From the NCBI GenBank assembly GCA_963703895.1, contig CAVPFX010000004.1, forward strand, positions 1-52,687: a DNA stretch of 52,687 nucleotides. The letters run 5' to 3'. The translations under genes and the position numbers were made by a program. Within the stretch, counting starts at the first letter, position 1. Each line of letters begins with the position of its first letter. Shown piece by piece: positions 32,048 to 40,969 of the stretch. The notes under the pieces were generated by a model. The model was not told the origin of the DNA. It made no database searches and saw nothing but the letters and a program-made list of their open reading frames with translations. This DNA is from VRUE01 sp963703895 (GTDB lineage: Bacteria > Actinomycetota > Thermoleophilia > Solirubrobacterales > 70-9).

Positions 32048-34000
32048 TTGCGTCGATGCAGCCGCGTGGAAAGCAGCGCGCAGACCCGGCTTGGGCGGTT
32101 CTTCGACCGCCATCCGCTGCTGCTGCGAACACTGGCGATCGTTGCCCTTCTCTGGGGACTCGGCTACCTCGCCTGGCGGATCGGCTGGAGCAGCCAGGGC
32201 GCCAGCCCGATCGCCTACGGAATGCTGCTGGTGACCGAGATCTACGGGCTCTGGGCGCTCGGCACGCTGGCCTGGTTCTCTTGGTCGCGGCCGCCCGCGG
32301 TGCGGCCCGATGCCACGCCGGGTCGCTCGGTCGACGTCTACGTCTGCACCTATGACGAGCCGATCGAGGTCGTCTCCGCGACCCTGGCCGGCTGTCGCGC
32401 CCTCACCTACCCCCACACCACCTACCTGCTCGACGACGGCCGGCGGCCGGAGATGGAGGAGCTGGCCAAGCTCGCCGGTGCCGAGTACCTGATTCGACCC
32501 GACAACTCACACGCCAAGGCCGGCAACATCAATGCCGCCCTCCCCCGCACCGAGGGCGAGCTGGTGCTGATGCTCGACGCCGACCACGTGCCGATGCCCG
32601 ACGCGCTCGACGCGATGGTCGGCTACTTCGACGACGAGCGCATGTGCCTGGTGCAGAGCCCGCACGACTTCTTCAACCACGACTCGGTCCAGCACTACGT
32701 CGTCGGCCGCCACGAGCAGTCGCTCTTCTACCGCGTCGTCTGCCCCGGCAAGGACCGCCACGGCGCCGCCTACTGGTGCGGCTCGGCGGCGCTGATCCGG
32801 CGCCACGCCCTGCTCGAGATCGGCGGCGTCGCCACCGAGACGATCGCCGAGGACTTCCACACGACGATCCGCATGCAGCGCCACGGCTGGAAGAGCCGCT
32901 ACCACGACGAGGTCCTGGTCCAGGGCCTCGCCCCGCACGACCTCGACGGCTACCTGCTGCAGCGCGACCGCTGGGCGCGCGGCAACCTCGCCGTCTTCAC
33001 CCTGCCCGAGTCCCCCCTGCGCGCCAAAGAGCTGCGACCGCTGCAGCGGCTCTCCTACTTCGCCAGCCTCTTTGCCTACCTGGCGCCACCGATGCGGCTG
33101 CTACTGATGGCGACGCTGGGCCTGGTGATGTGGACCGGCGAGCTGCCGATGAAGATCAGTGTCGTCGCCCTGGCCACGCTCTGGCTGCCCTACGTGACGC
33201 TCAACCTCGGCGCCGGCTCGGCCCTCGCCCGCGGCTACATGAAGATCGGTGAGACCGCCCACTACGAGCTGCTGACGATGGAGATCTACACCCGCGCCCT
33301 GCGCTGCATCTTCCGCCCGGGACACACCGCCTTCAAGGTGACGCCGAAGCAGGGTGATGGCGGCGGGGGGCTCGAGTCCGTGCGCAAGCTGCACCTGGTG
33401 CTGGCCTGCGCCGTGGTGGTCGGGGCGGGGACCGTGCTGCGCCTGCTCGACCTCGCCGGGATCGGGCCGCTGCCCGACCTGCCCGGCATCGCCGCCGTGA
33501 TCGTGCCGCTGCTCGGCCTGGTCGAGATGCGCCGCATCCTGCGCACCCTCTTCGCCGTCGGCCGCCGCCAGCAGCGCCGCCTCGTCTACCGCTTCGAGGG
33601 CGACGCCCCGGCCGAGTGCTACTCCGACGACGGCCACGTTAGCGGCCGCCTGATCGATGCCAGCGCCGCCGGCGTTGGCCTCGTCCTCGACGCCCCGCTC
33701 GCGGTCGGCGACAAGCCGGCGATCCTGCTCCAGCTCGAGGACGCCGCGGGCAACGCACACGAGGTCGCGGCGCAGGTCGAGGTGCGCTCTTGCCGCGAAG
33801 CCGACGGTCGCCACCTTGTCGGGGCGACGATCACCGAAATCGACTCCGCCTCGCGGATGCGGCTGATGGAGTGGTGCTACGTAGTCTGCAACCACGAGCG
33901 GCTGCGCGGCCGCCGGCCGGCGAGGCCCGCCGGCGAGGGCGAGGCGATCGTGCTGCCGCTGCCGGCGCCGCAAGCGGTGCCGCAGACCGCGGCCGCCTAG
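32048..34000 (+). CDS. Cellulose synthase-like glycosyltransferase (GT2) with PilZ domain
   Basis: Up to 650 residues; starts TTG 32048 or GTG 32066 are both possible. Two N-terminal helices (about 25-80) lead to a GT2 domain: CTYDEP, LLDDG, the DAD metal motif in LMLDADHVPMPDALDAMV (about 178), TETIAED (about 270) and QRDRWARGN (about 300), the QxxRW acceptor motif. Four or more helices follow (about 340-500), then a PilZ-type domain (about 510-610) with RRQQRRLVYRF and DASAAGVGL, i.e. the c-di-GMP motif DxSxxG. This is the BcsA architecture; it makes and exports a beta-linked polysaccharide under c-di-GMP control (family knowledge). No bcsB or bcsZ is nearby. Confidence 0.88.
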   Translation: MRRCSRVESSAQTRLGRFFDRHPLLLRTLAIVALLWGLGYLAWRIGWSSQGASPIAYGMLLVTEIYGLWALGTLAWFSWSRPPAVRPDATPGRSVDVYVCTYDEPIEVVSATLAGCRALTYPHTTYLLDDGRRPEMEELAKLAGAEYLIRPDNSHAKAGNINAALPRTEGELVLMLDADHVPMPDALDAMVGYFDDERMCLVQSPHDFFNHDSVQHYVVGRHEQSLFYRVVCPGKDRHGAAYWCGSAALIRRHALLEIGGVATETIAEDFHTTIRMQRHGWKSRYHDEVLVQGLAPHDLDGYLLQRDRWARGNLAVFTLPESPLRAKELRPLQRLSYFASLFAYLAPPMRLLLMATLGLVMWTGELPMKISVVALATLWLPYVTLNLGAGSALARGYMKIGETAHYELLTMEIYTRALRCIFRPGHTAFKVTPKQGDGGGGLESVRKLHLVLACAVVVGAGTVLRLLDLAGIGPLPDLPGIAAVIVPLLGLVEMRRILRTLFAVGRRQQRRLVYRFEGDAPAECYSDDGHVSGRLIDASAAGVGLVLDAPLAVGDKPAILLQLEDAAGNAHEVAAQVEVRSCREADGRHLVGATITEIDSASRMRLMEWCYVVCNHERLRGRRPARPAGEGEAIVLPLPAPQAVPQTAAA

Positions 34001-34039
34001 CCGCTCGCGGGCGGCAAAGCAATACCCTTGCGGGACCAC

Positions 34040-34129
34040 GGAGAGGTGTCCGAGTGGCTTAAGGAGCGCGATTGGAAATCGCGTGGGCGGGGTTAACCCG
34101 CCTCGTGGGTTCGAATCCCACCCTCTCCG
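34040..34129 (+). tRNA. tRNA-Ser (GGA)
   Basis: Class II tRNA of 90 bases. Acceptor GGAGAGG/CCTCTCC with discriminator G; anticodon arm CGCGA-TTGGAAA-TCGCG gives GGA; long variable arm with GGGCGGGGTTAACCCGCC; T-arm GTGGG-TTCGAAT-CCCAC. No encoded CCA. Confidence 0.95.
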
Positions 34130-34134
34130 CTGCA

Positions 34135-34164
34135 AGGTCGACTACCGAGGGACCCGGTCGACCT
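34135..34164 (+). terminator. Inverted repeat after tRNA-Ser
   Basis: AGGTCGAC (34135-34142) and GTCGACCT (34157-34164) are exact reverse complements around 14 bases, six bases after the tRNA. No T run; possible processing or stop signal. Confidence 0.35.
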
Positions 34165-34237
34165 GTTGCGATCCGCTCCGCCGTGCCCAATCGCTGTCCA
34201 TCGGAGCAAAGGCGCAGTGCAAGAACTGCCTTGATCG

Positions 34238-34789
34238 CTAGTCAGGCCAATCCCGGCGCAGACGCTCCCGCTCTTTCGGGTCATACGCGCCACTGAGCGA
34301 GCCGGCGGTCTTCGCTATGGCGGATCGACGGGCTGCGAAAAACTCGCGCAGTAGGGCCGCGCACTCGGCCTCGAGCACCCCACCCCTGACCTCGGGACGG
34401 TGGTTGAGGGCGGGCTCGGCGAGCACGTCGAGGACGCTGCCGGCGGCGCCCGCCTTGGGATCGGCGGCGCCGAAGACGACACTGGGGACGCGGGCGAGGA
34501 CGATCGCGCCGGCGCACATCGCGCAGGGCTCCAGTGTCACGTAGAGGGTCGTGTCCGGCAGGCGCCAGCCACCGAGCGCCTCGGCCGCGGCGCGGATCGC
34601 GAGGATCTCGGCGTGGGCGGTGGGGTCGGCGCGCAGCTCGCGCTCGTTGCCGGCCGCGCCGAGCACCTTCTCCCCGCGCGCGACGACGGCGCCGATCGGG
34701 ACGTCGCCATGACCCTCGGCCTCGCGCGCCCGCTCGATCGCCAGCGCCATCATCCGCTCAGAGAGAAGGGTTTCGGCCTCGCCGTGCAT
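34238..34789 (-). CDS. tadA: tRNA adenosine(34) deaminase
   Basis: Converts A34 to inosine in the wobble position of tRNA-Arg. 183 residues. Zinc-deaminase signatures: His59-Ala-Glu61 in DPTAHAEILAI and PCAMC (88-92) in LEPCAMCAGAIVLARV; KAGAAGSVLDVL matches the TadA-specific stretch. The C-terminus is slightly longer than in E. coli. Convergent with the tRNA-Ser gene; starts 95 bases from the divergent subtilisin gene. Confidence 0.93.
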   Translation of the reverse strand: MHGEAETLLSERMMALAIERAREAEGHGDVPIGAVVARGEKVLGAAGNERELRADPTAHAEILAIRAAAEALGGWRLPDTTLYVTLEPCAMCAGAIVLARVPSVVFGAADPKAGAAGSVLDVLAEPALNHRPEVRGGVLEAECAALLREFFAARRSAIAKTAGSLSGAYDPKERERLRRDWPD

Positions 34790-34884
34790 GCAATACGGGA
34801 GTATGTGGGACTACAACTTCGCCGGCGGGCAGGTGTTAGGGAGAGGCTCGCTCGAATGCAGGGATTCACGGGCCCAAACGCAAG

Positions 34885-36228
34885 ATGAATCGACGCCTTC
34901 CGACCGCCGCCGCGACCCTGCTCGTAGGCCTGATGCTCGCGCCGGCACCCGCCCGGGCTGCTGTCGGCATTTCGACCGCGCACGGCTTCGTTCCCCACCA
35001 GCTGATTGTCAAGCTCGCCGGGTCCGAGCGGGCGCGAACCATCGAGCTGCCACAGCAGACCAGCGTCGGTGAGGCGGCCGCGGCGCTGCGAGACGACCCC
35101 GCCGTCGAATACACCGCCCCGAACTATCTCGCCACCACCTCGGCGAGTGAAGAAGAAGCGATCAGCGTCCCGCCCAACGACCCGGGGCCGATCAGTGGCC
35201 CGCCCGGGCCCCCCGGCGGCTGGGTCTTCAAGCAATGGAATTTCCTCCCCTGGGAGGGAACCGGCACCCCGCTGGTGCCGGTGTCCGCGGGGGGGATCGA
35301 CGCCGTTAGCGCCTGGGAACACCTGGAAGCGGCCGGGCGCCCGGGTGCCGAAGGAGTGACGGTGGCCGTGCTCGACACCGGGATCGCCTACCGCGCCCAA
35401 GGCAAACGCTTCCGCCGCAGCCCCGACTTCACCGCCGGGCAATTCGTCAAAGGACACGACTTCGTCGATGGCGATCGCCTGCCGCTCGACGAAAACGGCC
35501 ACGGCACCCACGTCGCCGGGACGATCGCCGAGAAGACCAACAACGGCATCGGCCTCACCGGCCTCGCCTTCCGGGCAAAGCTGATGCCCGTACGCGTGCT
35601 CGACGCCCAGGGTCGCGGGCGCGCCGACCAGATCGCCAAGGGGATCCGCTTCGCCACCGCCCACGGCGCCGACGTGATCAACATGAGCTTCAACTTCGGC
35701 TGCGCCCGCGAAGTGCCAGGGGTCGACGAAGCGCTGCAGCAGGCCTACCACCACGGCGTGATCACGGTCGCCTCGGTGGGCAACCTGGGCTCCGAGGCCT
35801 GCGTCTCCCCCCCGGCGACCGGCCCGCACACGATCGGCGTCGGGGGCAGCACCGAGGGCGGTTGCCTGGGGGCCTACTCGCTGGCGGGCAGGGACGTCGA
35901 TCTGATCGCCCCGGGCGGCGGCCCGGCGTTGCTCGGCTGCCCCTCGATCTCGTCCGGCTCGATCTACCAGGTGACCCTGAAGGCGGGCAGCACCCGCCGC
36001 TTCGGCGAGCCCAGCAGCTACATCGGCACCTCGATGTCGGCGGCCCACGTCTCCGGCGTCGCCGCGATGGTGCTGGCCAGCGGCACGGTCAAGCGCAAAC
36101 GCACGCCAGGACGGGTGACCGCGGTAACAAAACGACTGCGGCGCACCGCACGCGACCTGGGCCAACCCGAGACCCGCCAAGGGGCTGGCCTAATCGATGC
36201 CGGCGCGGCAACTTTGCCAGCCACCTAG
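34885..36228 (+). CDS. Secreted subtilisin-like serine protease (S8)
   Basis: 447 residues with signal peptide (RLPTAAATLLVGLMLAPAPARA). A short inhibitor/propeptide-like part follows (HGFVPHQLIVKLAGSERA to AVEYTAPNY, about 33-81). The catalytic domain has Asp164 in VAVLDTGIAY, His206 in NGHGTHVAGT, Asn300 in VASVGNLGS and Ser383 in IGTSMSAAHVSG. All are intact. The spacer (about 90-140) is Pro/Gly-rich. Monocistronic: the stop lies in a perfect palindrome shared with uspA. Unlike the subtilase of the tRNA-Thr element it is exported. Confidence 0.94.
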   Translation: MNRRLPTAAATLLVGLMLAPAPARAAVGISTAHGFVPHQLIVKLAGSERARTIELPQQTSVGEAAAALRDDPAVEYTAPNYLATTSASEEEAISVPPNDPGPISGPPGPPGGWVFKQWNFLPWEGTGTPLVPVSAGGIDAVSAWEHLEAAGRPGAEGVTVAVLDTGIAYRAQGKRFRRSPDFTAGQFVKGHDFVDGDRLPLDENGHGTHVAGTIAEKTNNGIGLTGLAFRAKLMPVRVLDAQGRGRADQIAKGIRFATAHGADVINMSFNFGCAREVPGVDEALQQAYHHGVITVASVGNLGSEACVSPPATGPHTIGVGGSTEGGCLGAYSLAGRDVDLIAPGGGPALLGCPSISSGSIYQVTLKAGSTRRFGEPSSYIGTSMSAAHVSGVAAMVLASGTVKRKRTPGRVTAVTKRLRRTARDLGQPETRQGAGLIDAGAATLPAT

Positions 36229-36260
36229 CGGCAGCTGGCCGGCTAGATGCCGCTAGGTGG
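36221..36260. terminator. Bidirectional terminator containing both stop codons
   Basis: CCACCTAGCGGCA (36221-36233) and TGCCGCTAGGTGG (36248-36260) are exact reverse complements, 13 bp, around a 14-base loop that can itself pair. The subtilisin stop (36226-36228) and the uspA stop (36253-36255, minus strand) both lie in the stem, symmetric to each other. Confidence 0.7.
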
Positions 36261-36696
36261 TGCGGACGATGATCACGCTGCAGGGCGCGTGATGGGAGAC
36301 GTTGTTGGGAACGCTGCCGAGCAGGAAACGGCGGGCGCCGGTCATGCCTTTGTTGCCGACCACGATCAGGTCGGCCTTGGTTTCTTCGGCGACGTTGAGG
36401 ATTCCCTCGGCGGGGTCGCCCTCGACCGGGTGCGTCTGCACCTCGATCCCCTCCTTGCGGGCGGAGGCAGCGGCGGCGTCGAGGACCAGGTTGACGTCCT
36501 CGCGGGGGCCGATCTCATACTGGACGTCCGCTGGGGCGCCTTCCTTCTCGCCCTCCACCCGGCGCTTCGAGACGGGTTGGTAGGCGCTGACGATGCTGAG
36601 CTGAGCGCCGGCGAGCTTGGCGAGATCGACGGCCTGGCGGACCGCCTCGGCAGCCGTCTCCGACCCGTCGGTCCCTACAACGATGCGAGTGAACAC
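36253..36696 (-). CDS. Universal stress protein (UspA family)
   Basis: 147 residues, normal single-domain length. Starts RIVVGTDGSETAAEAVRQAV. The ATP-binding signature G-2x-G-9x-G-S is complete in VGNKGMTGARRFLLGSVPNN, followed by VSHHAPCSVIIVR. It therefore belongs to the ATP-binding (MJ0577-like) class. No partner gene indicates its role. Confidence 0.93.
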   Translation of the reverse strand: MFTRIVVGTDGSETAAEAVRQAVDLAKLAGAQLSIVSAYQPVSKRRVEGEKEGAPADVQYEIGPREDVNLVLDAAAASARKEGIEVQTHPVEGDPAEGILNVAEETKADLIVVGNKGMTGARRFLLGSVPNNVSHHAPCSVIIVRTT

Positions 36697-36733
36697 GCCG
36701 CCTCCTCTGCTCGGTCGCTGAACGGGGCCGATA

Positions 36734-36886
36734 CTAACGGGAGTCGTGGGCGCGAACGGGCAGACCGCGAAAGCCGTCGCCGAGGATCTCGGTCGGCGTC
36801 GTCGACAGGCGGTAGATCGCGATCGCCATCGAGGCGAGCAGGCAGATCAGCAAGACCGCCATTCCGGCTTTCCAGAGAACTGGCAT
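36734..36886 (-). CDS. Small single-span membrane protein
   Basis: 50 residues from the ATG at 36886: MPVLWKAGMAVLLICLLASM continues AIAIYRLSTTPTEILGDGF and a short charged end. One clear transmembrane helix (about 6-25). No strong ribosome binding site, and it lies 15 bases from the divergent start of the next gene, so it may not be real. It could be cotranscribed with uspA, 37 bases downstream. Confidence 0.4.
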   Translation of the reverse strand: MPVLWKAGMAVLLICLLASMAIAIYRLSTTPTEILGDGFRGLPVRAHDSR

Positions 36887-36901
36887 TAGGCTGATCTCAT
36901 C

Positions 36902-37612
36902 ATGGAGAAGATCGCCGAGGGAGTCTGGCTGCTGCGCGGGGATACCCGCAAGGCGATGAACATCTACTTCCTCGAGGACGGCGAAGGGGTGGTGCAGTTC
37001 GACGCTGGCACCAAGGCGATGGTGAAGGGGGCGCGGGCCGCCGCCGCCCAACTCGGTGGGCTGAAGCGAGTCGTGCTCGGCCACGCCCACGCCGATCACC
37101 GCGGCACCGCGCCCTCGCTCGGCGCACCCGTCTACTGCCATCCCGACGAGGTTGCTGACGCCGAAAGCGACGGCTGGCGCTGGCGCTACCTCGACCTCTC
37201 ACAACTGCCCGCGCCCTCCCGCTGGATCTACCCGATGCTGCTGCGCCGTTGGGACGACGGCGCCGTGAAGATCGACGGGACGGTCTCCGAGGGCGACGAG
37301 ATCGCGGGCTTCCGCGTCATCCACTTCCCCGGGCACGCCCCGGGTCAGATCGGCCTCTGGCGCGAGAGCGACCGGGTGGCGATCGTCAGTGACGTCGTCT
37401 ACCTGATCGACTCGACCCAGCTGGGCAAGCCGCTACCGGCGGGCGAAGCGAGCGTCCCCCATCCCGCCTGGGGCTGGGACCACGCAAAGGCGAAAGAGTC
37501 GGTGCGCAAGCTTGCTGCCCTGGAACCGGCACTGGTCTGCACTGGACACGACGAGCCGCTTCGCGGCGAGAATCTGCGCGAGACCCTGGAACGCGCGGCG
37601 GAGAAGTATTGA
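36902..37612 (+). CDS. Metallo-beta-lactamase-fold hydrolase
   Basis: 236 residues. Metal-binding residues: His61, His63, Asp65, His66 in LGHAHADHRG, a later His in FPGHAPGQIGLW, Asp in VSDVVYLID and His in CTGHDEPL. This is the glyoxalase-II-like branch by motif spacing; the substrate is not evident. There is no signal peptide. The region LSQLPAPSRWIYPMLLRRW may form a lid or membrane contact. Confidence 0.88.
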   Translation: MEKIAEGVWLLRGDTRKAMNIYFLEDGEGVVQFDAGTKAMVKGARAAAAQLGGLKRVVLGHAHADHRGTAPSLGAPVYCHPDEVADAESDGWRWRYLDLSQLPAPSRWIYPMLLRRWDDGAVKIDGTVSEGDEIAGFRVIHFPGHAPGQIGLWRESDRVAIVSDVVYLIDSTQLGKPLPAGEASVPHPAWGWDHAKAKESVRKLAALEPALVCTGHDEPLRGENLRETLERAAEKY

Positions 37613-37658
37613 GCCGAGGCGGCGCCAGCGCCCCTCGCTGCCATAGTTTCCGCCCCTG

Positions 37659-40040
37659 ATGATCGGTACCTACGCCTCGGCGGCGCTGATCTGCGGCGCC
37701 TCGCTGCTGGTTGGACGCGCGATCCTCGCCCTCACCGGCGGGGACGAGTCGCGGCGCTGGCTGGCGCCCGCGGTGGGCTTCGGCGCGGTGCTGACCGTGA
37801 CCGGCTTCCTCGCCAGGGCACCGGGGCACGCGACCAGCGCCACGATCGGGCTGATCGCACTGGTCATCGCCGCTGGCTTCCTGCTCTGGCGACGACCCGG
37901 CCGCGAACCCGGGGCATCGCTGCTGCGCGAGGGCTGGCCAGTGGCGCTCGTCGTCACCCTTGCCTTCTCGATCCCCTTTGCGATCAGCGGTCGCTGGGGC
38001 ATCATCGGCGTCGGCTTCAACAATGACCTCGGCCTGCACCTGGCCTGGGCCGAGTGGCTGCGCAGCGGCCTCGGGCCGGCACCCGAAGCCGGCTACCCAC
38101 TGGGTCCCCACGCGCTGGCCGCGGCGATCGCGGCGCTGCCGGGAATCGGCCTCGGCCAGGCCTTCGTCGGCGAGATCTTCGCGATCGGCATCCTCACCGC
38201 GCTGGTGACGCTGACGGCGCTCGACGACCTCGGACCGATCCGCCGGGTGCTTGCCGCGGTCCTGGTCGCGATCCCCTACCTCGGCGCCTCCTACTTCGCC
38301 CAGGGCACCTTCAAGGAGACCGGAGAGGCGCTCTTCGTCCTCGCCTTCGCCCTCCTCCTCCACAACCTCGAGCGCCAACAACGTGGCGAGGGCCCGCGCG
38401 CTCCTGCCCTCGGAGCGGCGATCGTCGGCCTCGCCCTGGTCACCGGAATCTTCTTCTCCTACAGCTTCGCCGGGCTCGCCTGGCCGGTGGTGATCTTCGC
38501 CCTCTGGGCGCTCACCCTGCCGGCGCTGCGCCGGGCGCTGGCGCCGCGCGCCTGGTGGTCGACCCTGCGCAACCCGGCGACCCTGCTGATCGTCGCCGTG
38601 CTCGGCGCCCTCGCCGTGCTCACGGTCGTCGGCCCCTTTGCCTTCATCCACGGCTTCAACCGGGTCGCCGGAACGAATACCTACGGGCCGGTCTCGCCGA
38701 TCGAGGCGCTCGGCGTTTGGCCGGCTTCCAACTACCGGCTCAACGCCACCGGGGGTGCGCAGCTGACCGGGCTGGCGACCGCGATCGCGGCGATCGCGGT
38801 CCTGCTCGGCGGCGTTTGGTGGCTGCGACGGCGCAACTTCGCCGTGCCGGTGGCGCTGCTCGGCTGCACCCTGCTCTACCTCGCTGCGCTCGCCAGCAGC
38901 GGCGAGTACTCGCAGGCCAAGGCGCTGATGATCGCCGCCCCGCCGGCGATGCTGATCGCGATCCGGCCGCTGCTCTTCGAGTCGACCCGGGGTCGACTTC
39001 GTGCTTCTTCGCCACTACGGCGAAAAAACACGAAGTCAGCGAGCTGGGGGCGGATTGCTTGGGGCGGGTTGGCGGTGGCGTTCGTGGCCGGCGCCGTGTA
39101 CTCGAGCCTGCTGGTGCTGCGCGACGCGCCGATCGGACCGCCCGGGCACGGCTCCGAGCTGCGCGCGTTCGTGCCGATCGTGCGCGGCGAACCGGTTCTC
39201 TACGCCGGCCAGGACCGCTACGCGGCCTACGAGCTGATGGGTGCCGACACGCACGTGCCCCTGGTCGAGTTCCCCGACGCCGACGTCTCCCCCAATCCGG
39301 AAAAGCCCTTCGACACCGGCGACGCCTACAGCCCGATCGACTTCGACTCCTTCTCGCACGGCACGCTCGAACGCTTTCCCTACGTGATCACCGGCAACGC
39401 CGCCTGGAACAGCGAAGCGCCACCGGGCTTCAAGCGGGTCGCCACCACACCCTCCTACATGCTCTGGAAGCGCACGGGGGCGGTGCCCGAAGACAGGCAC
39501 GTGCTGCTTGAGGGGACCGAGGCCGGCGCCCGGGCTGACTGCGCCTCGCCCGAGATCCGAATCCTCACCGCCAACCCGGGCCGGGCCGGGCTCTTCCCCA
39601 GCGTCGCGATCGGCCCCAAGGCCGCCTGGAGCCCCGACTCCACCCTGCAGACCGACGAGCGCGCCTCGCAAGCGCTGCGCCTGCCACGGGGGCGCTGGCG
39701 GCTCTCGCTGCAGTACTTCTCGCCCTTCGGCCTGACGCTCTCGGCGCCGGGCTTCAGCCAGCCACTCGAGGCGGGGCTCGACGGGCAACGCCCGAGCACG
39801 ATCAGCCTTGCCAGCAACGGCCAGTTCTGGCCCGCCGGGACGGTCGCCAGTGACGGTGGCCGCGTGCGCTTCACCGCAGCCGCACCGGAGCCCAGCACCC
39901 TGCAGGCGCTCGGCGGCTACTCCGGCAGCGCCCAGCTCGGCGAGCTCGTCGCCGTGCGGGTCGGAGCGCATCGCACCGTGCCGCTGGCCGCCGCTTGCGG
40001 TAACTGGATCGACTGGTTCGAAGCTGAGGAAGTGCCCTAG
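37659..40040 (+). CDS. Large integral membrane protein, glycosyltransferase-like
   Basis: 793 residues. The first 450 or so are many hydrophobic helices (for example LVVTLAFSIPFA, AIVGLALVTGIFFSYSFAGL, LIVAVLGALAVLTVVGPFAF, IAAIAVLLGGVWWL), at least ten. GVGFNNDLGLHLAWAEWL holds an Asp after the second or third helix, as in GT-C type mannosyl- or arabinosyltransferases. The rest is a large extracytoplasmic domain with Trp/Gly-rich beta segments (about 490-793) ending FEAEEVP. GT-C assignment is by layout only. A strong inverted repeat lies in the coding sequence at 38981-39036, encoding a basic loop. It overlaps the convergent desaturase by four bases. Confidence 0.75.
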   Translation: MIGTYASAALICGASLLVGRAILALTGGDESRRWLAPAVGFGAVLTVTGFLARAPGHATSATIGLIALVIAAGFLLWRRPGREPGASLLREGWPVALVVTLAFSIPFAISGRWGIIGVGFNNDLGLHLAWAEWLRSGLGPAPEAGYPLGPHALAAAIAALPGIGLGQAFVGEIFAIGILTALVTLTALDDLGPIRRVLAAVLVAIPYLGASYFAQGTFKETGEALFVLAFALLLHNLERQQRGEGPRAPALGAAIVGLALVTGIFFSYSFAGLAWPVVIFALWALTLPALRRALAPRAWWSTLRNPATLLIVAVLGALAVLTVVGPFAFIHGFNRVAGTNTYGPVSPIEALGVWPASNYRLNATGGAQLTGLATAIAAIAVLLGGVWWLRRRNFAVPVALLGCTLLYLAALASSGEYSQAKALMIAAPPAMLIAIRPLLFESTRGRLRASSPLRRKNTKSASWGRIAWGGLAVAFVAGAVYSSLLVLRDAPIGPPGHGSELRAFVPIVRGEPVLYAGQDRYAAYELMGADTHVPLVEFPDADVSPNPEKPFDTGDAYSPIDFDSFSHGTLERFPYVITGNAAWNSEAPPGFKRVATTPSYMLWKRTGAVPEDRHVLLEGTEAGARADCASPEIRILTANPGRAGLFPSVAIGPKAAWSPDSTLQTDERASQALRLPRGRWRLSLQYFSPFGLTLSAPGFSQPLEAGLDGQRPSTISLASNGQFWPAGTVASDGGRVRFTAAAPEPSTLQALGGYSGSAQLGELVAVRVGAHRTVPLAAACGNWIDWFEAEEVP
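38981..39036. repeat. Two adjacent inverted repeats inside the membrane-protein gene
   Basis: First GTCGACC-CGG-GGTCGAC (38981-38997). Then 18-base arms starting ACTTCGTG (38996) and ending CACGAAGT (39036) around ACTAC, with 16 of 18 pairs matching. They code for the basic segment STRGRLRASSPLRRKNTKSA, absent from what looks like an otherwise short loop. Possibly a small palindromic element inserted in frame. Confidence 0.6.
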
Positions 40041-40969
40041 CTGGAAGCGGCCTTGGCCGCCATGCGCTCGGGCGATACTCGGACCACGTCCCAAACGAGG
40101 CCGACCTTCTCGAGCGAGTCGATCACCACGGCGGAGAGGTCGAATTGCCAGCGACCGAGGCCATGCGTGGCGGAGGTGGGGAAGGCGTGGTGGTTGTTGT
40201 GCCAGGCCTCGCCGAAGGTGGGAATCGCGATCAGCGCCAGGTTGCGCGACTCGTCGGTGGTCTCGAAGTCGCGGTTGCCGAAGACGTGGCAGAGCGAGTT
40301 GATGCTGTAGGTGAAGTGGTGCAGGACGAAGACCCGCACCAGGCCACCCCAAAGCAGACCGGTGAGCCCGGCAAAGATCGTGCCGCCGATCGCCCAGCCG
40401 AGGGCGAAGGGCAGCATCAGCCCCCCGATCGCCCAGTACAAGAAGGTGCGATCGACCCAGTTGATCGTCGGGTCTTTGATCAGGTCGGGGGCAAAGCGCT
40501 CCTTGTTGCCGCGCTGGGTGTGGACGAATAGCCAGCCCATGTGGGCGTGGAAGAGACCGCGCATCGCCCCGCTCCAGCCGTGGCCGTGATCGACGTGGGG
40601 GCTGTGCGGGTCCCCCTCTTCGTCGGAGAAGGCGTGGTGCTTGCGGTGGTCGGCGACCCAAGAGATCACCGGACCCTCGATCGCGGCCGAGCCGAGGATC
40701 GCCAGCAGGCCGTGCAGCCACTTCTTCGCCTTGAAGCTGCGGTGGGTGAGGTGGCGGTGGAAGCCGACCGTGATCCCGAGCCCGGTGAACAGGTACATGC
40801 CGAGGAAGAGGAAGACGTCGCTCCAGTGCAGCGCCTTGCCCCAGACCTGCCAGCCGGCGAGGCCGAGCGCGACGAAGGGCACCAGCGTGACCAGCCCGGT
40901 GATGATGCGATCGCGCGTCTCGTTGGCGACCGGCTGGATATCTGAGGGGAGAACGCCGCTGCTTTCCAT
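40037..40969 (-). CDS. Acyl-CoA / fatty-acid delta-9 desaturase
   Basis: Membrane di-iron enzyme that puts a double bond in acyl chains. 310 residues. The three histidine boxes are complete: HRHLTH (71-76), HRKHH (108-112) and HNNHH (257-261). Hydrophobic pairs at about 22-42, 50-70 and 175-212 fit the four-helix family topology. Family marks GPVISWVADHRK and SDEEGDPHSPH are present. It is divergent from the cyclopropane synthase gene (87-base gap), which uses the double bonds it makes. Confidence 0.94.
   Translation of the reverse strand: MESSGVLPSDIQPVANETRDRIITGLVTLVPFVALGLAGWQVWGKALHWSDVFLFLGMYLFTGLGITVGFHRHLTHRSFKAKKWLHGLLAILGSAAIEGPVISWVADHRKHHAFSDEEGDPHSPHVDHGHGWSGAMRGLFHAHMGWLFVHTQRGNKERFAPDLIKDPTINWVDRTFLYWAIGGLMLPFALGWAIGGTIFAGLTGLLWGGLVRVFVLHHFTYSINSLCHVFGNRDFETTDESRNLALIAIPTFGEAWHNNHHAFPTSATHGLGRWQFDLSAVVIDSLEKVGLVWDVVRVSPERMAAKAASS

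Noticed and set aside
34885..36228. Second copy of the element protease
   Set aside because: Although both are S8 proteases, this one has a signal peptide, different motifs around the catalytic residues and no ATPase partner; it is an ordinary secreted subtilisin.
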